A stretch of DNA of 64,000 bases from an uncultured Subdoligranulum sp. GTDB taxonomy: Bacteria > Bacillota > Clostridia > Oscillospirales > Ruminococcaceae. The notes beneath the pieces are model-generated. The model was given only the letters and a program-made list of their open reading frames with translations, was not told the origin of the DNA and did no database searches. Position 1 is the stretch's first letter; every line of letters begins with the position of its first letter. The stretch is taken from the NCBI RefSeq assembly GCF_963931595.1, contig NZ_OZ007030.1:186001-250000 (forward strand), read 5' to 3'. The position numbers and the translations under genes are program-made. This document shows, one piece after another, positions 9,944 through 18,398 of the stretch.

Positions 9944-10213
9944 CTACGCGCCGTTTCCGAATTTCACTGTTCCTACGGGTACAATGCCACGCATAGCGGC
10001 TCGCATCGCTTCATCCCGAGGATGAACATAGAAGTGAGTGGTAGTTGTCACATCGGCGTGGCCCAGCAGGCCCGATACCGTTGCAACGTCGATGCCGTTT
10101 TCGATAGCGCGTGTCGCAAACGTGTGTCGCATGGCGTGAAATTTGACATGTTCCAGGTGCAGTTGCCGCAGAATCCGCGAAAAGTAATGGCTGAGGTTGT
10201 CCGGGTCCATCAC
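9944..10213 (-). pseudogene. Tyrosine recombinase, C-terminal remnant
   Basis: Only the last 89 residues of an integrase remain. They include the catalytic FHAMRHTFATRAIENG box (His-x-x-Arg), the LLGHADVTTTTHFYVHP segment with the late His, and the Tyr nucleophile. The N-terminal arm-binding domain, the core-binding domain and the first catalytic Arg are missing; upstream the frame runs into a fragment of an unrelated gene on the other strand. The fragment cannot recombine DNA alone. It is evidence that a mobile element once ended here. A remnant of an integrase N-terminus lies at 28897. Confidence 0.82.
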
Positions 10214-10745
10214 ACGGCAGGTTGTGTTTTATTATCTGCGCAATCGCAGGCTGCGCTGCGGGGCGGATGGCACACCCAGACAGTACCGGGTCAGTCCGGT
10301 GGGAACGGTATTCAACGATGGATTTTACTATCTGGTGGGGGAGTCGGAAGACCATCCCGGGCGGCTGGTCAGTTACCGGGTGGACCGGATGCAGCAGCTG
10401 GAAATTACCGGGGCGCCCCGGGCACTGACCGAGGTGGGGCGCCGCTTCAGCAAGGAGCAGTACAAGCGCCGTGTATTTTCAATGTACACGGGAACCCCCA
10501 CCCGGGTGGTGTTTCGGATTCAGCCGGAGTGGATCGATGCAGTCACCGATGCCTTTGGCCCGGTGGTGCCGCGGCAGCCGGAACCGGATGGCTGGTACCG
10601 GGTGGAAGCGGATGTGGACATCAGCCCCACCTTTTTTGCCTGGTGCTGCCATTTTACCCAAGGATTCCGTATCGAAGGGCCGGAACCGGTGGTGGCGCAG
10701 ATGCGCGAACACCTGCGCAGCCTGATGGCCCAGTATGAAACATAA
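10213..10745 (+). pseudogene. WYL-domain transcriptional regulator, C-terminal remnant
   Basis: From about 10213 the + strand reads VVFYYLRNRRLRCGADGTPR and QYRVSPVGTVFNDGFYYLVG, the typical WYL domain, followed by the WCX-type C-terminal extension to a stop at 10745. The N-terminal winged helix-turn-helix is absent: sequence to the left is the integrase relic on the opposite strand. WYL proteins often regulate CRISPR-Cas and other defence loci, and this one ends where the CRISPR array begins. Whether any protein is still made is unknown; an ATG in this frame exists at 10197, but it has no convincing ribosome-binding site. Confidence 0.78.
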
Positions 10746-10976
10746 AGCTGTGCAAGATGGTTCTTGGTATGGTATAATAATGTCGCAAAATTCAAACAGA
10801 TGAAGCATGTTGTATTTCCCTGACAGTTCTTGGTATGGTATAATGTATCCATCATGCTTGGGAATCTGTGCATCGTTGTAGTTCCCTGACAGTTCTTGGT
10901 ATGGTATAATCTCCGGGTTGACGGTACCGCAAAAGCTGGTGTTGTAGTTCCCTGACAGTTCTTGGTATGGTATAAT
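10743..10976 (+). CRISPR. Type II-C CRISPR array: three 30-base spacers, 36-base repeats
   Basis: Full repeats lie at 10809-10844, 10875-10910 and 10941-10976. They begin GTTGTAGTTCCC and end TTGGTATGGTATAAT; the first full copy has one mismatch. A degenerate repeat (10743-10778) keeps only the last 18-19 bases. Spacers of exactly 30 bases are at 10779, 10845 and 10911. Direction follows from the tracrRNA, whose anti-repeat is complementary to the + strand repeat. Each repeat ends in TGGTATAAT, a perfect extended -10 promoter, so each spacer can be transcribed from the repeat before it, as known for Neisseria II-C arrays. A start about 7 bases into the 30-base spacer would leave a guide of about 23 bases. 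Confidence 0.96.
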
Positions 10977-10985
10977 AGACTGTCA

Positions 10986-11020
10986 AAAAAGCGCTTCAGT
11001 ACAGGGCTGAAGCGCTTTTT
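10986..11020. terminator. Bidirectional terminator between array and cas2
   Basis: Arms AAAAAGCGCTTCAG (10986-10999) and its complement (11007-11020) form a hairpin with A and T runs on both sides. It can stop crRNA transcripts running right and the cas operon running left; the two converge here. Confidence 0.85.
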
Positions 11021-11034
11021 CGTATGAGAAAAAA

Positions 11035-11355
11035 TTATAGAATTGTCAGCTGCTGGACGGCAAAGGGCTCGTCGGCCTCGGTCATCTGCCCCAGCAGAAT
11101 CTCAATGGAGGCATACTGCTTTTCGGTGATGACAAGGAACCGGATGGCGCCGTTGTCGGGCAGATGATCCCGCAGACGGGCGCGGTGTTTCTGTACGGCG
11201 TCCGCACCGTTGCAGACCCGGACATAGACCGAATATTGCAGCATGTGGTACCCGTCCTTCAGCAAAAAATTCCGGAAAGCAGTGGCGTCATGCCGCTGCT
11301 TTTTCGTTTTTACGGGCAAGTCAAACAGAACGACCAGTCTCATAAATCTATTCAT
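11035..11355 (-). CDS. cas2: CRISPR-associated endonuclease Cas2
   Basis: A 106-residue Cas2. The ATG at 11355 overlaps the end of cas1 by 8 bases; an in-frame ATG at 11343 is an alternative giving 102 residues. The ferredoxin-like fold signature is MRLVVLFDLPVKTKKQRHDA, with the conserved Asp in the first strand (FDLP), followed by LLKDGYHMLQYSVYVRVC. Cas2 dimers bridge two Cas1 dimers in the spacer integration complex. The frame is intact, so the adaptation genes look functional even though the array holds only three spacers. Confidence 0.95.
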   Translation of the reverse strand: MNRFMRLVVLFDLPVKTKKQRHDATAFRNFLLKDGYHMLQYSVYVRVCNGADAVQKHRARLRDHLPDNGAIRFLVITEKQYASIEILLGQMTEADEPFAVQQLTIL

Positions 11356-12238
11356 AGCGGTGCAGTTGTAAAGGCAGCAGGGCAGGCAGAACCAGTGCTT
11401 TGCCAGCACTGCGCAGGCTTTGCACCTGCCGCTCCATGGCGTAGGCAACGCTGTGCCGCTGCCCGGCGGAACGGATCTCCATATTGAGCAGATTGAACAG
11501 ACAGCTTTTCAGGCGGGTATCCAGCGGGGCGTCCGGAGCCACCTGAGCGGCCACAAACAGGTCCACCACGGGCCGGTAGGGTTCCATCATGTCGTCTGCC
11601 AGGTTCCAGGCGTTCAATGTGCTGTCGTGGTGGAGCCCCAGCCAGGGAATAAAACCATAAACGGCCAGGCAGCGGGCCATGCAGCCCCGCAGGATGGCGT
11701 AGCCATAGTTCAGCGCTCCATTGCGGGCGTTCGCCTCCTCGCTGCGGGTAAAACCTTCTCCGAAAAGGGCAGGAAAATACAGAGCAGCCGCGGTGGCCTC
11801 CCGGTTCTCCCGGTCGCCGGAACGCACGCCCTCGGCGCGGCTGCGCAGCAGCGCCGACTCTTTACAGCGTCCGCAAAGGGACAGACATTCGGCCTGATTC
11901 CGAATCTTGGCCTGCACGATCTGCTGCCACCACCGATTGCGGGCGGGCTGGGTCCAATCCAGCTGGCTCCGTGTGATCTCCAGCTGACGGCTGTGCCGGG
12001 CGAAGGGAAGGGTGAGGGCACAGGGAATATGCTTTTCGTCGCAGGCGAACACCGTGACCCCGGCCCCGGCCAAGGCGGCCAGCGCCGCTGTGGTCAGGGT
12101 GCATTGCCGGCTTTCGATCAGCACCGAGAGAAGATCCTCCAGGGGAAAACTGGCGGTAACCTCCCCCTCCACCACCAGCTGTTCCCGTTGGCAGCGAATG
12201 CGGCAGGGCGTGGTGATCATCAGGTTGCGGTAGGCCAT
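11348..12238 (-). CDS. cas1: CRISPR-associated endonuclease/integrase Cas1, type II
   Basis: A 296-residue Cas1 of the type II branch, starting with MAYRNLMITTPCRIRCQREQ and carrying the helical domain with ARNGALNYGYAILRGC, LHHDSTLNAWNLADDMMEPYRP and the C-terminal RSAGQRHSVAYAMERQVQ. The metal-binding Glu/His/Asp residues expected of the active site lie in the NARNGALNYGYA to HDSTLNAWNLADD region. It cuts and joins new spacers to the leader-proximal repeat together with Cas2. It starts 12 bases after the cas9 stop and overlaps cas2, so all three are one transcript. Confidence 0.96.
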   Translation of the reverse strand: MAYRNLMITTPCRIRCQREQLVVEGEVTASFPLEDLLSVLIESRQCTLTTAALAALAGAGVTVFACDEKHIPCALTLPFARHSRQLEITRSQLDWTQPARNRWWQQIVQAKIRNQAECLSLCGRCKESALLRSRAEGVRSGDRENREATAAALYFPALFGEGFTRSEEANARNGALNYGYAILRGCMARCLAVYGFIPWLGLHHDSTLNAWNLADDMMEPYRPVVDLFVAAQVAPDAPLDTRLKSCLFNLLNMEIRSAGQRHSVAYAMERQVQSLRSAGKALVLPALLPLQLHRYE

Positions 12239-12250
12239 GGAATCACCGCC

Positions 12251-15200
12251 TTACCGGAACCGCTGCCGGGTCTCTTTGCCAACAGGACGTACATGGCCAA
12301 GCACATCCACCTCGTATTTTTTCAGGGAGACAAGGGTTTTGACGCCGATACCGCGTAACGAGTAAGCTCCATCTGGTGTAAATACTTTTATGTTGCCAGA
12401 TGAAATATCCATGCTGTTGTAATAACACAAAGCCCGTTTGACCTCCCACTTGGGTGGTAGGGTGCTGCCCTTTTGGGCAACAGTAAAAGAAAGACCGGTT
12501 TTGTGTTCGATTTCAATGAGATCGTCTGCGTACAGTGAGAACAGGAAGTCCTCCTCCTTCATCACTTTCCAGTCGTTATAGCTCTTGTGGGCCACCACCG
12601 CCCGGTTGGGCAGCTCATTCTTGCGGGTGTCCGATACGTAGATAGGCACCAGATAGTACCCGTCCCCCGGCACAAAGAAGACATCCACCCGCACCATCGT
12701 GTCGTTGTCCGCAGCCCCGCGTCCGCCGTGCACCGGCACACTCAGGCTGGCTTTCTCGTACAGCTTTACCTTGCGCACAATCGGTCCCGGGGTACCATCC
12801 GCCTTGGGCTTGCGGAACGGCGCCGGCCCGGCAAAGGCTTTCTTGCCATCCCCGCCGAAGGCCTGCAGGCGGGCACGCAGGGCCTCGTACAACAGCTTGT
12901 CGCTGGACGGCTGGTAATAGTTTGCAATCTCGCCGGTCTTTTTGTCCAGCGTCAGGGCGGTCAGGGGCTGCTTGACTACCAGCAGGCCGTCGTCCAGCGC
13001 CTTGGGGCTCTTGATGGTTTCCTTGTGGGCGGCGCCCGTTACCTTGTGCTGCGGCATCCTGGATACAAAGACCGGCTGGATGGATGCTACATCAAACTGA
13101 CTGTAAAAGGCGGGGTTCCATTGCAGCAGATTGTCCTGGGGACACTGGCTCAGCCGTTGGATCAGTTCATCCCGGAAGTGGGGCCACGGGGCGGGGAAGC
13201 GCTCGCCGGTACGGCTGTGCACCGAACCGCTGCCGTCCGCCTCCTGCAGATAGGCTCCCTCGATGCGATGGTAGTAGCCGGAGATCTGCTGTACCATCCC
13301 CTGGGTGGCGCAGGCAATGACCGCCGCGTCCAGAGCGTGGTGCAGGTCTCCGTCCGCCCGCACCTTGGTCAGCCCCCACCGTTTGCGCAGATGACTGGTC
13401 ACGCCGCCGGCCAGCGCCATCACCCGCTGCTTGCCGGCAGCCGGGTGATCGGCAAAGGCCAGATGGTCCCGGATATAGTTCAGCAAAAAGCGGGCCATGT
13501 ACTGGGTATCCTGCAAATTGCGCTGTTTGAAGCCGGTCTGTTCTTCTTCGCTCAAAGATTCCCGCAAAAGATTTTTCTGCTTGCGGTAGTTGCGTACCTG
13601 GGTCTTGGTCCATACGATGAACTTCTCCCGGCGCTCTCCCTGCAGATATTGCAGCGGCAGACGGTTGCCCTTCTGGCGGTTTTCGGCAGCCAGAACCAGC
13701 ACCTTGTTGCTGCGGGTATCGTCGAAGCTGATGCTGTAAGGGACAATGTGGTCCACCTCGGCATAGCCCGGCTCAAACAGATGCTCGGGGGCAATGTATT
13801 GCAGAGAATAGGCACAGCGGTGGTCCTGCTCCTTCCAGAGCCGGTATTTGACCAGGTCCTGCCCGGTGGGCTCCAGCAGATGGAAGGTCTCCCGGATCTC
13901 CTTCATCAGCCGCTCGTTCTCTGCGGCGTTCTGCTCCATCGAATCCCGCGCCTTGTTGCGCTCCTGCAATGTCTGGTGCAATTCCCGGGCCAACTCCAGA
14001 TGCAGCCATACCGGCGGCTGCCCCATCTCCCGGATGATGGCATTCACCACCTTGATGGTCTGGGAAACAGCCCGGCGCACCACGGGGCTGGTGATATCCT
14101 CCAGTTCCGGCGCCGATGCGGGCAGTTTGGCCGTCTTTTCGGCATAGTTGTGGGCGCGAAAATCCAGCCCGGCCTGGGTGCAGGCCTGGTCGTAGGTCAG
14201 ACCCTGCAACAGCCAGGGTTCCAATATCCGGCAGGCTTCCAGGGAAATATGCCCGGTGCCGGAAAAATCCAGCCCCAGCAGGGCATCCACCTGGGCAGGC
14301 GTCAGACCTTTGTCGGCCAGCAGCGTGCGGCGGGCATCTTCGTCCCGGTGCAGCGCCAGCAGGGTGACAATTTCATCCCACAGGGGAAAATCCGGGGCAT
14401 CTGCATGCAGTGCCTTGCGCAGGGTGTGGGTACCCTTTAAGGCGGGGAGCTTGTACTTCTTCTCGTAGCTGTCGGGAGTGCAGTCCACCCCGTAGCGTAC
14501 ATCGGCAAAGCGTACATTCTCCCCCCACTGCAGTTCCTTGCGGATGCGGGGATAGGAAATGGTTTCCACCCGGTAGGCCAGTGCCAGCAGCTTGGCGCGT
14601 TCTTCCTCCGTCAGGGCACGGGTCTGCCCGTTTTCTGTCACGCGGAGGTGGTTGATTTTTTGCAGCAGCGTGAACCGCTCAAAGGTAGGTGTGTTTTTGA
14701 AGGCGCGCTTCTTGTCCGGCAGCAGGGTGCAGCAACCGACCCGTGCCGCCCAGCCACCGCGGTAGGGGCTGTCTCCGCCGGGGCCTTCGTCAAAGGAACG
14801 CTGACGCAGCAGGATGGAAAGATACTCGGCTTCCAGTTCCGGCGTAGCCCATGGCTGGCTGAAACCGCGCTGGGCAGCAAACAGAGCCTGGGCCTCCAGG
14901 GCAATCTCGTCCCGGCCTACGGTGGACAGATAGTTCTCCCCCTTGTTGCGTTTATGGTCCGCAAACAACGGGTCTTTATAGAGCATCTCGCCCACCGTGC
15001 GATACCCATGTTCTTCCATGCGCTGCCGGTTTTGGGTGACTGCCTGCAATAAGATGCCGTCCTCTTTGCTGTTGGCGGCCCGGCGGTTGCTCTTGAATCC
15101 GCGGCGCTGCATCAGGTGCAGCAAAATGCGGGCAAAGGCCTGGGCTGTGACAGGTTCATCCAGCGCACGGGTACGCAGGGCATAGATATCTTCCAGATGG

Positions 15201-15493
15201 CCGGCAGCAAACAGGGCCGAGAGTTCTTCCCGGCTGGCAAGCCCGGATTGCTCCAGCAACTGGTACAGGTCCTGCTTGCGCAGTGCTTTGCGTCGTATGC
15301 GGCGGCGCATACTGCGGGCCATGCGGCGCGGGGCTGCCAGACTTTCTCCTGTTTTGGGCTGCTCCGCCCGGGGAAAAATGCGGCTGCCCAACCAGATCAG
15401 GCCGCAGGGCTGTGCCTGGTCGTTCAAGGCCACAACGGACCATCCCACAGATGCTACGCCGATGTCCAGACCGATTCCGTACGGCCACTGCAT
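12251..15493 (-). CDS. cas9: CRISPR-associated endonuclease Cas9, type II-C
   Basis: A compact 1080-residue Cas9. RuvC-I is GIGLDIGVASVGWSVV with Asp10. The arginine-rich bridge helix is at about 50-75 (RRMARSMRRRIRRKALRK), RuvC-II is WLHLELARE with Glu500, the HNH domain is around YAEVDHIVPYS with His582, and RuvC-III is DLHHALDAAV with Asp722. All catalytic residues are present. The size and the cas9-cas1-cas2 order without csn2 or cas4 define subtype II-C. The ATG follows an AGGAGG site. The C-terminal PAM-interacting part cannot be matched to a known PAM by eye. The tracrRNA gene lies directly upstream on the same strand, and its terminator precedes cas9, so cas9 relies on read-through or its own promoter. 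Confidence 0.97.
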   Translation of the reverse strand: MQWPYGIGLDIGVASVGWSVVALNDQAQPCGLIWLGSRIFPRAEQPKTGESLAAPRRMARSMRRRIRRKALRKQDLYQLLEQSGLASREELSALFAAGHLEDIYALRTRALDEPVTAQAFARILLHLMQRRGFKSNRRAANSKEDGILLQAVTQNRQRMEEHGYRTVGEMLYKDPLFADHKRNKGENYLSTVGRDEIALEAQALFAAQRGFSQPWATPELEAEYLSILLRQRSFDEGPGGDSPYRGGWAARVGCCTLLPDKKRAFKNTPTFERFTLLQKINHLRVTENGQTRALTEEERAKLLALAYRVETISYPRIRKELQWGENVRFADVRYGVDCTPDSYEKKYKLPALKGTHTLRKALHADAPDFPLWDEIVTLLALHRDEDARRTLLADKGLTPAQVDALLGLDFSGTGHISLEACRILEPWLLQGLTYDQACTQAGLDFRAHNYAEKTAKLPASAPELEDITSPVVRRAVSQTIKVVNAIIREMGQPPVWLHLELARELHQTLQERNKARDSMEQNAAENERLMKEIRETFHLLEPTGQDLVKYRLWKEQDHRCAYSLQYIAPEHLFEPGYAEVDHIVPYSISFDDTRSNKVLVLAAENRQKGNRLPLQYLQGERREKFIVWTKTQVRNYRKQKNLLRESLSEEEQTGFKQRNLQDTQYMARFLLNYIRDHLAFADHPAAGKQRVMALAGGVTSHLRKRWGLTKVRADGDLHHALDAAVIACATQGMVQQISGYYHRIEGAYLQEADGSGSVHSRTGERFPAPWPHFRDELIQRLSQCPQDNLLQWNPAFYSQFDVASIQPVFVSRMPQHKVTGAAHKETIKSPKALDDGLLVVKQPLTALTLDKKTGEIANYYQPSSDKLLYEALRARLQAFGGDGKKAFAGPAPFRKPKADGTPGPIVRKVKLYEKASLSVPVHGGRGAADNDTMVRVDVFFVPGDGYYLVPIYVSDTRKNELPNRAVVAHKSYNDWKVMKEEDFLFSLYADDLIEIEHKTGLSFTVAQKGSTLPPKWEVKRALCYYNSMDISSGNIKVFTPDGAYSLRGIGVKTLVSLKKYEVDVLGHVRPVGKETRQRFR

Positions 15494-15526
15494 AGAATCA
15501 ACCTCCTGAAGAAAAGAAGTTTGTAT

Positions 15527-15622
15527 AAAAAAAGATGACGCCCTGCAAGCAGGGCGTCAGAGCTCTACGGTGTACTACCTTATTGTAGTAACCATAACAG
15601 TTCTTGGTATGGTATAAGAACT
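15527..15622 (-). ncRNA. tracrRNA
   Basis: Read on the minus strand, the RNA begins near 15622, carries the anti-repeat (about 15582-15618), then AATAAGGTAGTACACCGTAGAGCTC and a GC-rich hairpin GACGCCCTGC-ttg-GCAGGGCGTC ending in a U run at 15527-15533. The anti-repeat pairs with the crRNA repeat over 20 continuous bases (TTATACCATACC ... AAGAACTG), then a bulge of about 7 bases, then 7-8 more pairs. This is the classic type II-C layout. Length is about 96 bases. Upstream of it stands a clear promoter. Confidence 0.93.
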
Positions 15623-15628
15623 GTTTTT

Positions 15629-15657
15629 AGTATAGCATTTTCACTCTGCCTTGTAAA
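15629..15657 (-). promoter_or_regulatory. tracrRNA promoter
   Basis: On the minus strand TTTACA (15652-15657) is followed after exactly 17 bases by TATACT (15629-15634). This predicts transcription from about 15622, at the start of the anti-repeat hairpin. Confidence 0.82.
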
Positions 15658-15850
15658 GGAGAAAATGATCGGATTTTTCTGAAATGTAGGATATCTTCAT
15701 ACTATCACAGAAAAAATAGGATTGCTATACTTGTTTTGGCGGTATAGGCAAGGATTGCCTGGCTTGCGGTCGTTTGAGGAGAAGAGCGGGTACACGATCA
15801 TCTTCTCCCCGCGATCCCGGCGTCTCCCGCTCTTTCCCGGAAAGCAAAAT
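15658..15850. other. Gap between the CRISPR locus and the GH3 gene
   Basis: AT-rich near 15660-15740 and GC-rich near the GH3 end. I see no gene. A GGAGAAGAGCGGG stretch near 15777 and its near-complement CCCGCTCTTTCCCGG near 15827 could form a terminator-like stem for the GH3 transcript, but the fit is imperfect. Confidence 0.4.
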
Positions 15851-18295
15851 TTACCGGTTCGCCGTCAGGCGGCGGGCCAGGGCCATCAGGCGGCCCGCGC
15901 AGGCACGCAGGTCGGTTTCGGTCAGGCGGCCGTCCGCCAGGGCGGCGCGGATGTCGGCGTCATCATGGGGATTGCCCGGCATGATGACATCGTTGCCGGC
16001 GGCGGCACAGCGCCAGGGCTCGCTGCCATCGGCGGGGACGGTGGTGTTCCAGTCCGACATGATGAGGCCGTCAAAGCCCCACTCGCCCCGGGCCACCACG
16101 GTGCAGAGGTCCCGGTTGTTGGCGGCCTGCACCCCGTTGATCCGGTTGTAGGAGGTCATCAGGGCCGCGGGAGCCGCCGTCTTGACGGCAATCTCAAAGC
16201 CGCGCAGGTAGATCTCCCGCAGGGCCTGCTCGGAGACCCGGGCATCCACCCCCATGCGGTGGTCCTCCTGGTTGTTGCAGGCAAAATGTTTGATGGTGAC
16301 CCCCCGGGTGCCGTCCGCCTGGACGCCCCGGGTGACGGCGGCGGCCATCAGGCCGGAGAGCAGCGGGTCCTCAGAATAGTACTCAAAGTTGCGGCCGCAG
16401 AGGGGGTTGCGCTGGATGTTCATGCCCGGGGCCAGCCAGAGGTCGATGTGGAACTCCGCCATCTCGGCGGCGATGGCCCGACCGAATTCCTCCAGCAGGG
16501 CGGGGTCCCAGCTCTGGGCCAGGGCGGTCCCCACCGGGAAGGCCGTGCAGAACTGGTAGTAGGTGTCAGCGCCCTCCAGCTGCCGGGGCGCGTCCAGGAA
16601 TCCGTTTTCCAGGGAACCCAGCACCCCGGTGGGGATCACCCCACCGTCGGCGGGGTCCACCTGGTAGCTCTGCCGCAGCCGCAGCCCGGCGGGGCCGTCC
16701 GCCATGATGAGGGAGGGGACGCCCCGGGAGGCTTCCAGCGCCTCGGAGGTTTCCCCCGCGGAGCCGGGCACCCGGATGCCCGCCGAACCCAGGGTGCTGG
16801 CGCCCTGGGTGATGTTGCCGTAGAGCAGGGGCACCAGCTCCTCCACCGGGCCGTCGGCCATCGGCACGGGAGCCGGAGCGGGAACTTCGTCGGGCAGCGG
16901 CGCAAAGGGGAAGGCGGGCAGGTCCAGGGCCGCGGCGGCTGCGGCTTTTTCCATGGCCGGGGCGGCGGGGCCCGCCTCCCCGAAGGGATGGTGCAGCGGG
17001 CAGATGGGATGGGTGGTCTCCAGCACCACCTCGGCGTCCACGGTCAGGTGGGCGCAGGGAGCGGCCTCTGCCAGGCTGCCCCCCGCAAAGAGGGTGTAGA
17101 CCCCGGCGGGGATCACCCAGGCGCCGCGCCCGGGCAGGAACTCCGCCAGCTGTTTCGCGGGTACGGCCACCGTCACGGTCTGGCTCTCCCCGGGGGCCAG
17201 GGGCCGGGTCTTGGAAAAGCCGGCCAGCCGCCGGTATTCCCGGGCGGTGCCGGTCTGGGGACAGGCGGCATAGAGCTGGGCCACCTCCCGGCCGGTGAAC
17301 CGGTCACCGGTGTTGGTCACCGTCAGGTCCACCTCCACCCCGTGATCGCCGGGGCGCAGGGCCGTGAAGGCGGTGGAAAAGGTGGTGTAGGAAAGCCCGT
17401 GGCCGAAGCCGAAGAGGGGCTCGATGCCAAAGCTGTCAAACCAGCGGTAGCCCACATAGAGGCCCTCGGCGTAGTCTTCCTTTTCCAGGTCGCCGTTGCA
17501 GGCCCCGAAGGTATCGGCGCAGGGGTAGTCGGCGTAGCGTTTGGCCCAGGTGGCGGTGAGCTTGCCCTCCGGTACGGCCTTGCCCAGCAGGATGTCGGCC
17601 ACGGCCTCGCCGCCCTGCTGCCCCGGCTGGGAGATCTGCAAGACAGCCAGGGAATGGCGGTATTCCGCCAGCAGGTCGGTGAGTTCCACCGGGCCCCCGG
17701 CGTTGAGGACCAGTACCAGGGGCAGGCCCGCTTCGTTCAGGGTGCGCAGGTCGGCCATTTCCCGGTCGCTGAGCAGGTAGTCCCCCGCGGTGGGGGTGCG
17801 GTCCTTGCCCTCGCCGGAGATGCGGCTGATCACATAGATGGCCGCAGAGGCGCCGATCAGGTCCTGCAAAGTTACCGGACGGCCCTGGGGCAGCACAAAG
17901 GGGTTGGCCGCATAGGCGTCAAAGGGATTTTCCACCTTGGTGGCATCGTCCAGGATCTTGTCCTTCCAGGCCAGACGGGCCGCGGTGTAGCGGTGTTCAT
18001 AGTCGGTGATCCAGTCTTCGCTGGTAAGGGCGACCCCGGCTTCCTGCAGCCCCTCATAAAGGGAGACATTGGCCCGGTTGTTCACATCGCCGGAGCCGAT
18101 GCCGCCCTTGACGGTATACCCGGCGCCGGCACCGAAGAGGGCCACCGGTTTGTCGGGGGCCAGGGGAAGCACGCCGTCGTTGCGCAGCAGGACGATGCCC
18201 GCGGCGGCTGCCTTGCGGGCCAGGGCGGCGTGGCGTTTTTCCCGGGGGGAGAGGGCAGCCCGGCGGCTGCCGCTGTAGGTGTGTGCAGATTGCAT
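15851..18295 (-). CDS. Beta-glucosidase, glycoside hydrolase family 3, domains in permuted order
   Basis: An 814-residue enzyme; the open frame extends further, but the ATG at 18295 opens the conserved part. Domain order is unusual. The alpha/beta sandwich normally at the C-terminus comes first (ARKAAAAGIVLLRNDGVLPL), then a fibronectin-like domain (GREVAQLYAACP ... RLAGFSKTRPLAPGE), and last the TIM-barrel half with GVTIKHFACNNQEDHR and GLIMSDWNT, where Asp748 is the predicted nucleophile. This circular permutation is known from Ruminococcus albus and Butyrivibrio beta-glucosidases. No signal peptide is present, so it probably hydrolyses beta-glucosides taken up by the transporter encoded just upstream. 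Specificity beyond beta-glucoside is not readable. Confidence 0.92.
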   Translation of the reverse strand: MQSAHTYSGSRRAALSPREKRHAALARKAAAAGIVLLRNDGVLPLAPDKPVALFGAGAGYTVKGGIGSGDVNNRANVSLYEGLQEAGVALTSEDWITDYEHRYTAARLAWKDKILDDATKVENPFDAYAANPFVLPQGRPVTLQDLIGASAAIYVISRISGEGKDRTPTAGDYLLSDREMADLRTLNEAGLPLVLVLNAGGPVELTDLLAEYRHSLAVLQISQPGQQGGEAVADILLGKAVPEGKLTATWAKRYADYPCADTFGACNGDLEKEDYAEGLYVGYRWFDSFGIEPLFGFGHGLSYTTFSTAFTALRPGDHGVEVDLTVTNTGDRFTGREVAQLYAACPQTGTAREYRRLAGFSKTRPLAPGESQTVTVAVPAKQLAEFLPGRGAWVIPAGVYTLFAGGSLAEAAPCAHLTVDAEVVLETTHPICPLHHPFGEAGPAAPAMEKAAAAAALDLPAFPFAPLPDEVPAPAPVPMADGPVEELVPLLYGNITQGASTLGSAGIRVPGSAGETSEALEASRGVPSLIMADGPAGLRLRQSYQVDPADGGVIPTGVLGSLENGFLDAPRQLEGADTYYQFCTAFPVGTALAQSWDPALLEEFGRAIAAEMAEFHIDLWLAPGMNIQRNPLCGRNFEYYSEDPLLSGLMAAAVTRGVQADGTRGVTIKHFACNNQEDHRMGVDARVSEQALREIYLRGFEIAVKTAAPAALMTSYNRINGVQAANNRDLCTVVARGEWGFDGLIMSDWNTTVPADGSEPWRCAAAGNDVIMPGNPHDDADIRAALADGRLTETDLRACAGRLMALARRLTANR

Positions 18296-18398
18296 GGTGT
18301 ACAATTCCTCTCGAAATGATGGATAGGACGCGGAAAACCGCCATAGCAGGATACTATGACGGTCTTCCGCACTACAGGAGAAAAAAGGGGAAAGCAGT

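Noticed and set aside
10197..10745. The WYL frame as an intact gene
   Set aside because: It lacks the helix-turn-helix half and a ribosome-binding site; the homologous part begins abruptly next to an integrase relic.
15582..15618. A repeat-like sequence upstream of cas9 as a second mini-array
   Set aside because: It is a single diverged copy followed by AATAAGGT-type tracrRNA sequence and a terminator, with its own promoter; it is the anti-repeat.
15722..18319. An 865-codon + strand frame over the GH3 gene, and a 617-codon frame (12587-14440) over cas9
   Set aside because: The opposite strand encodes enzymes with all catalytic motifs; these frames have none.
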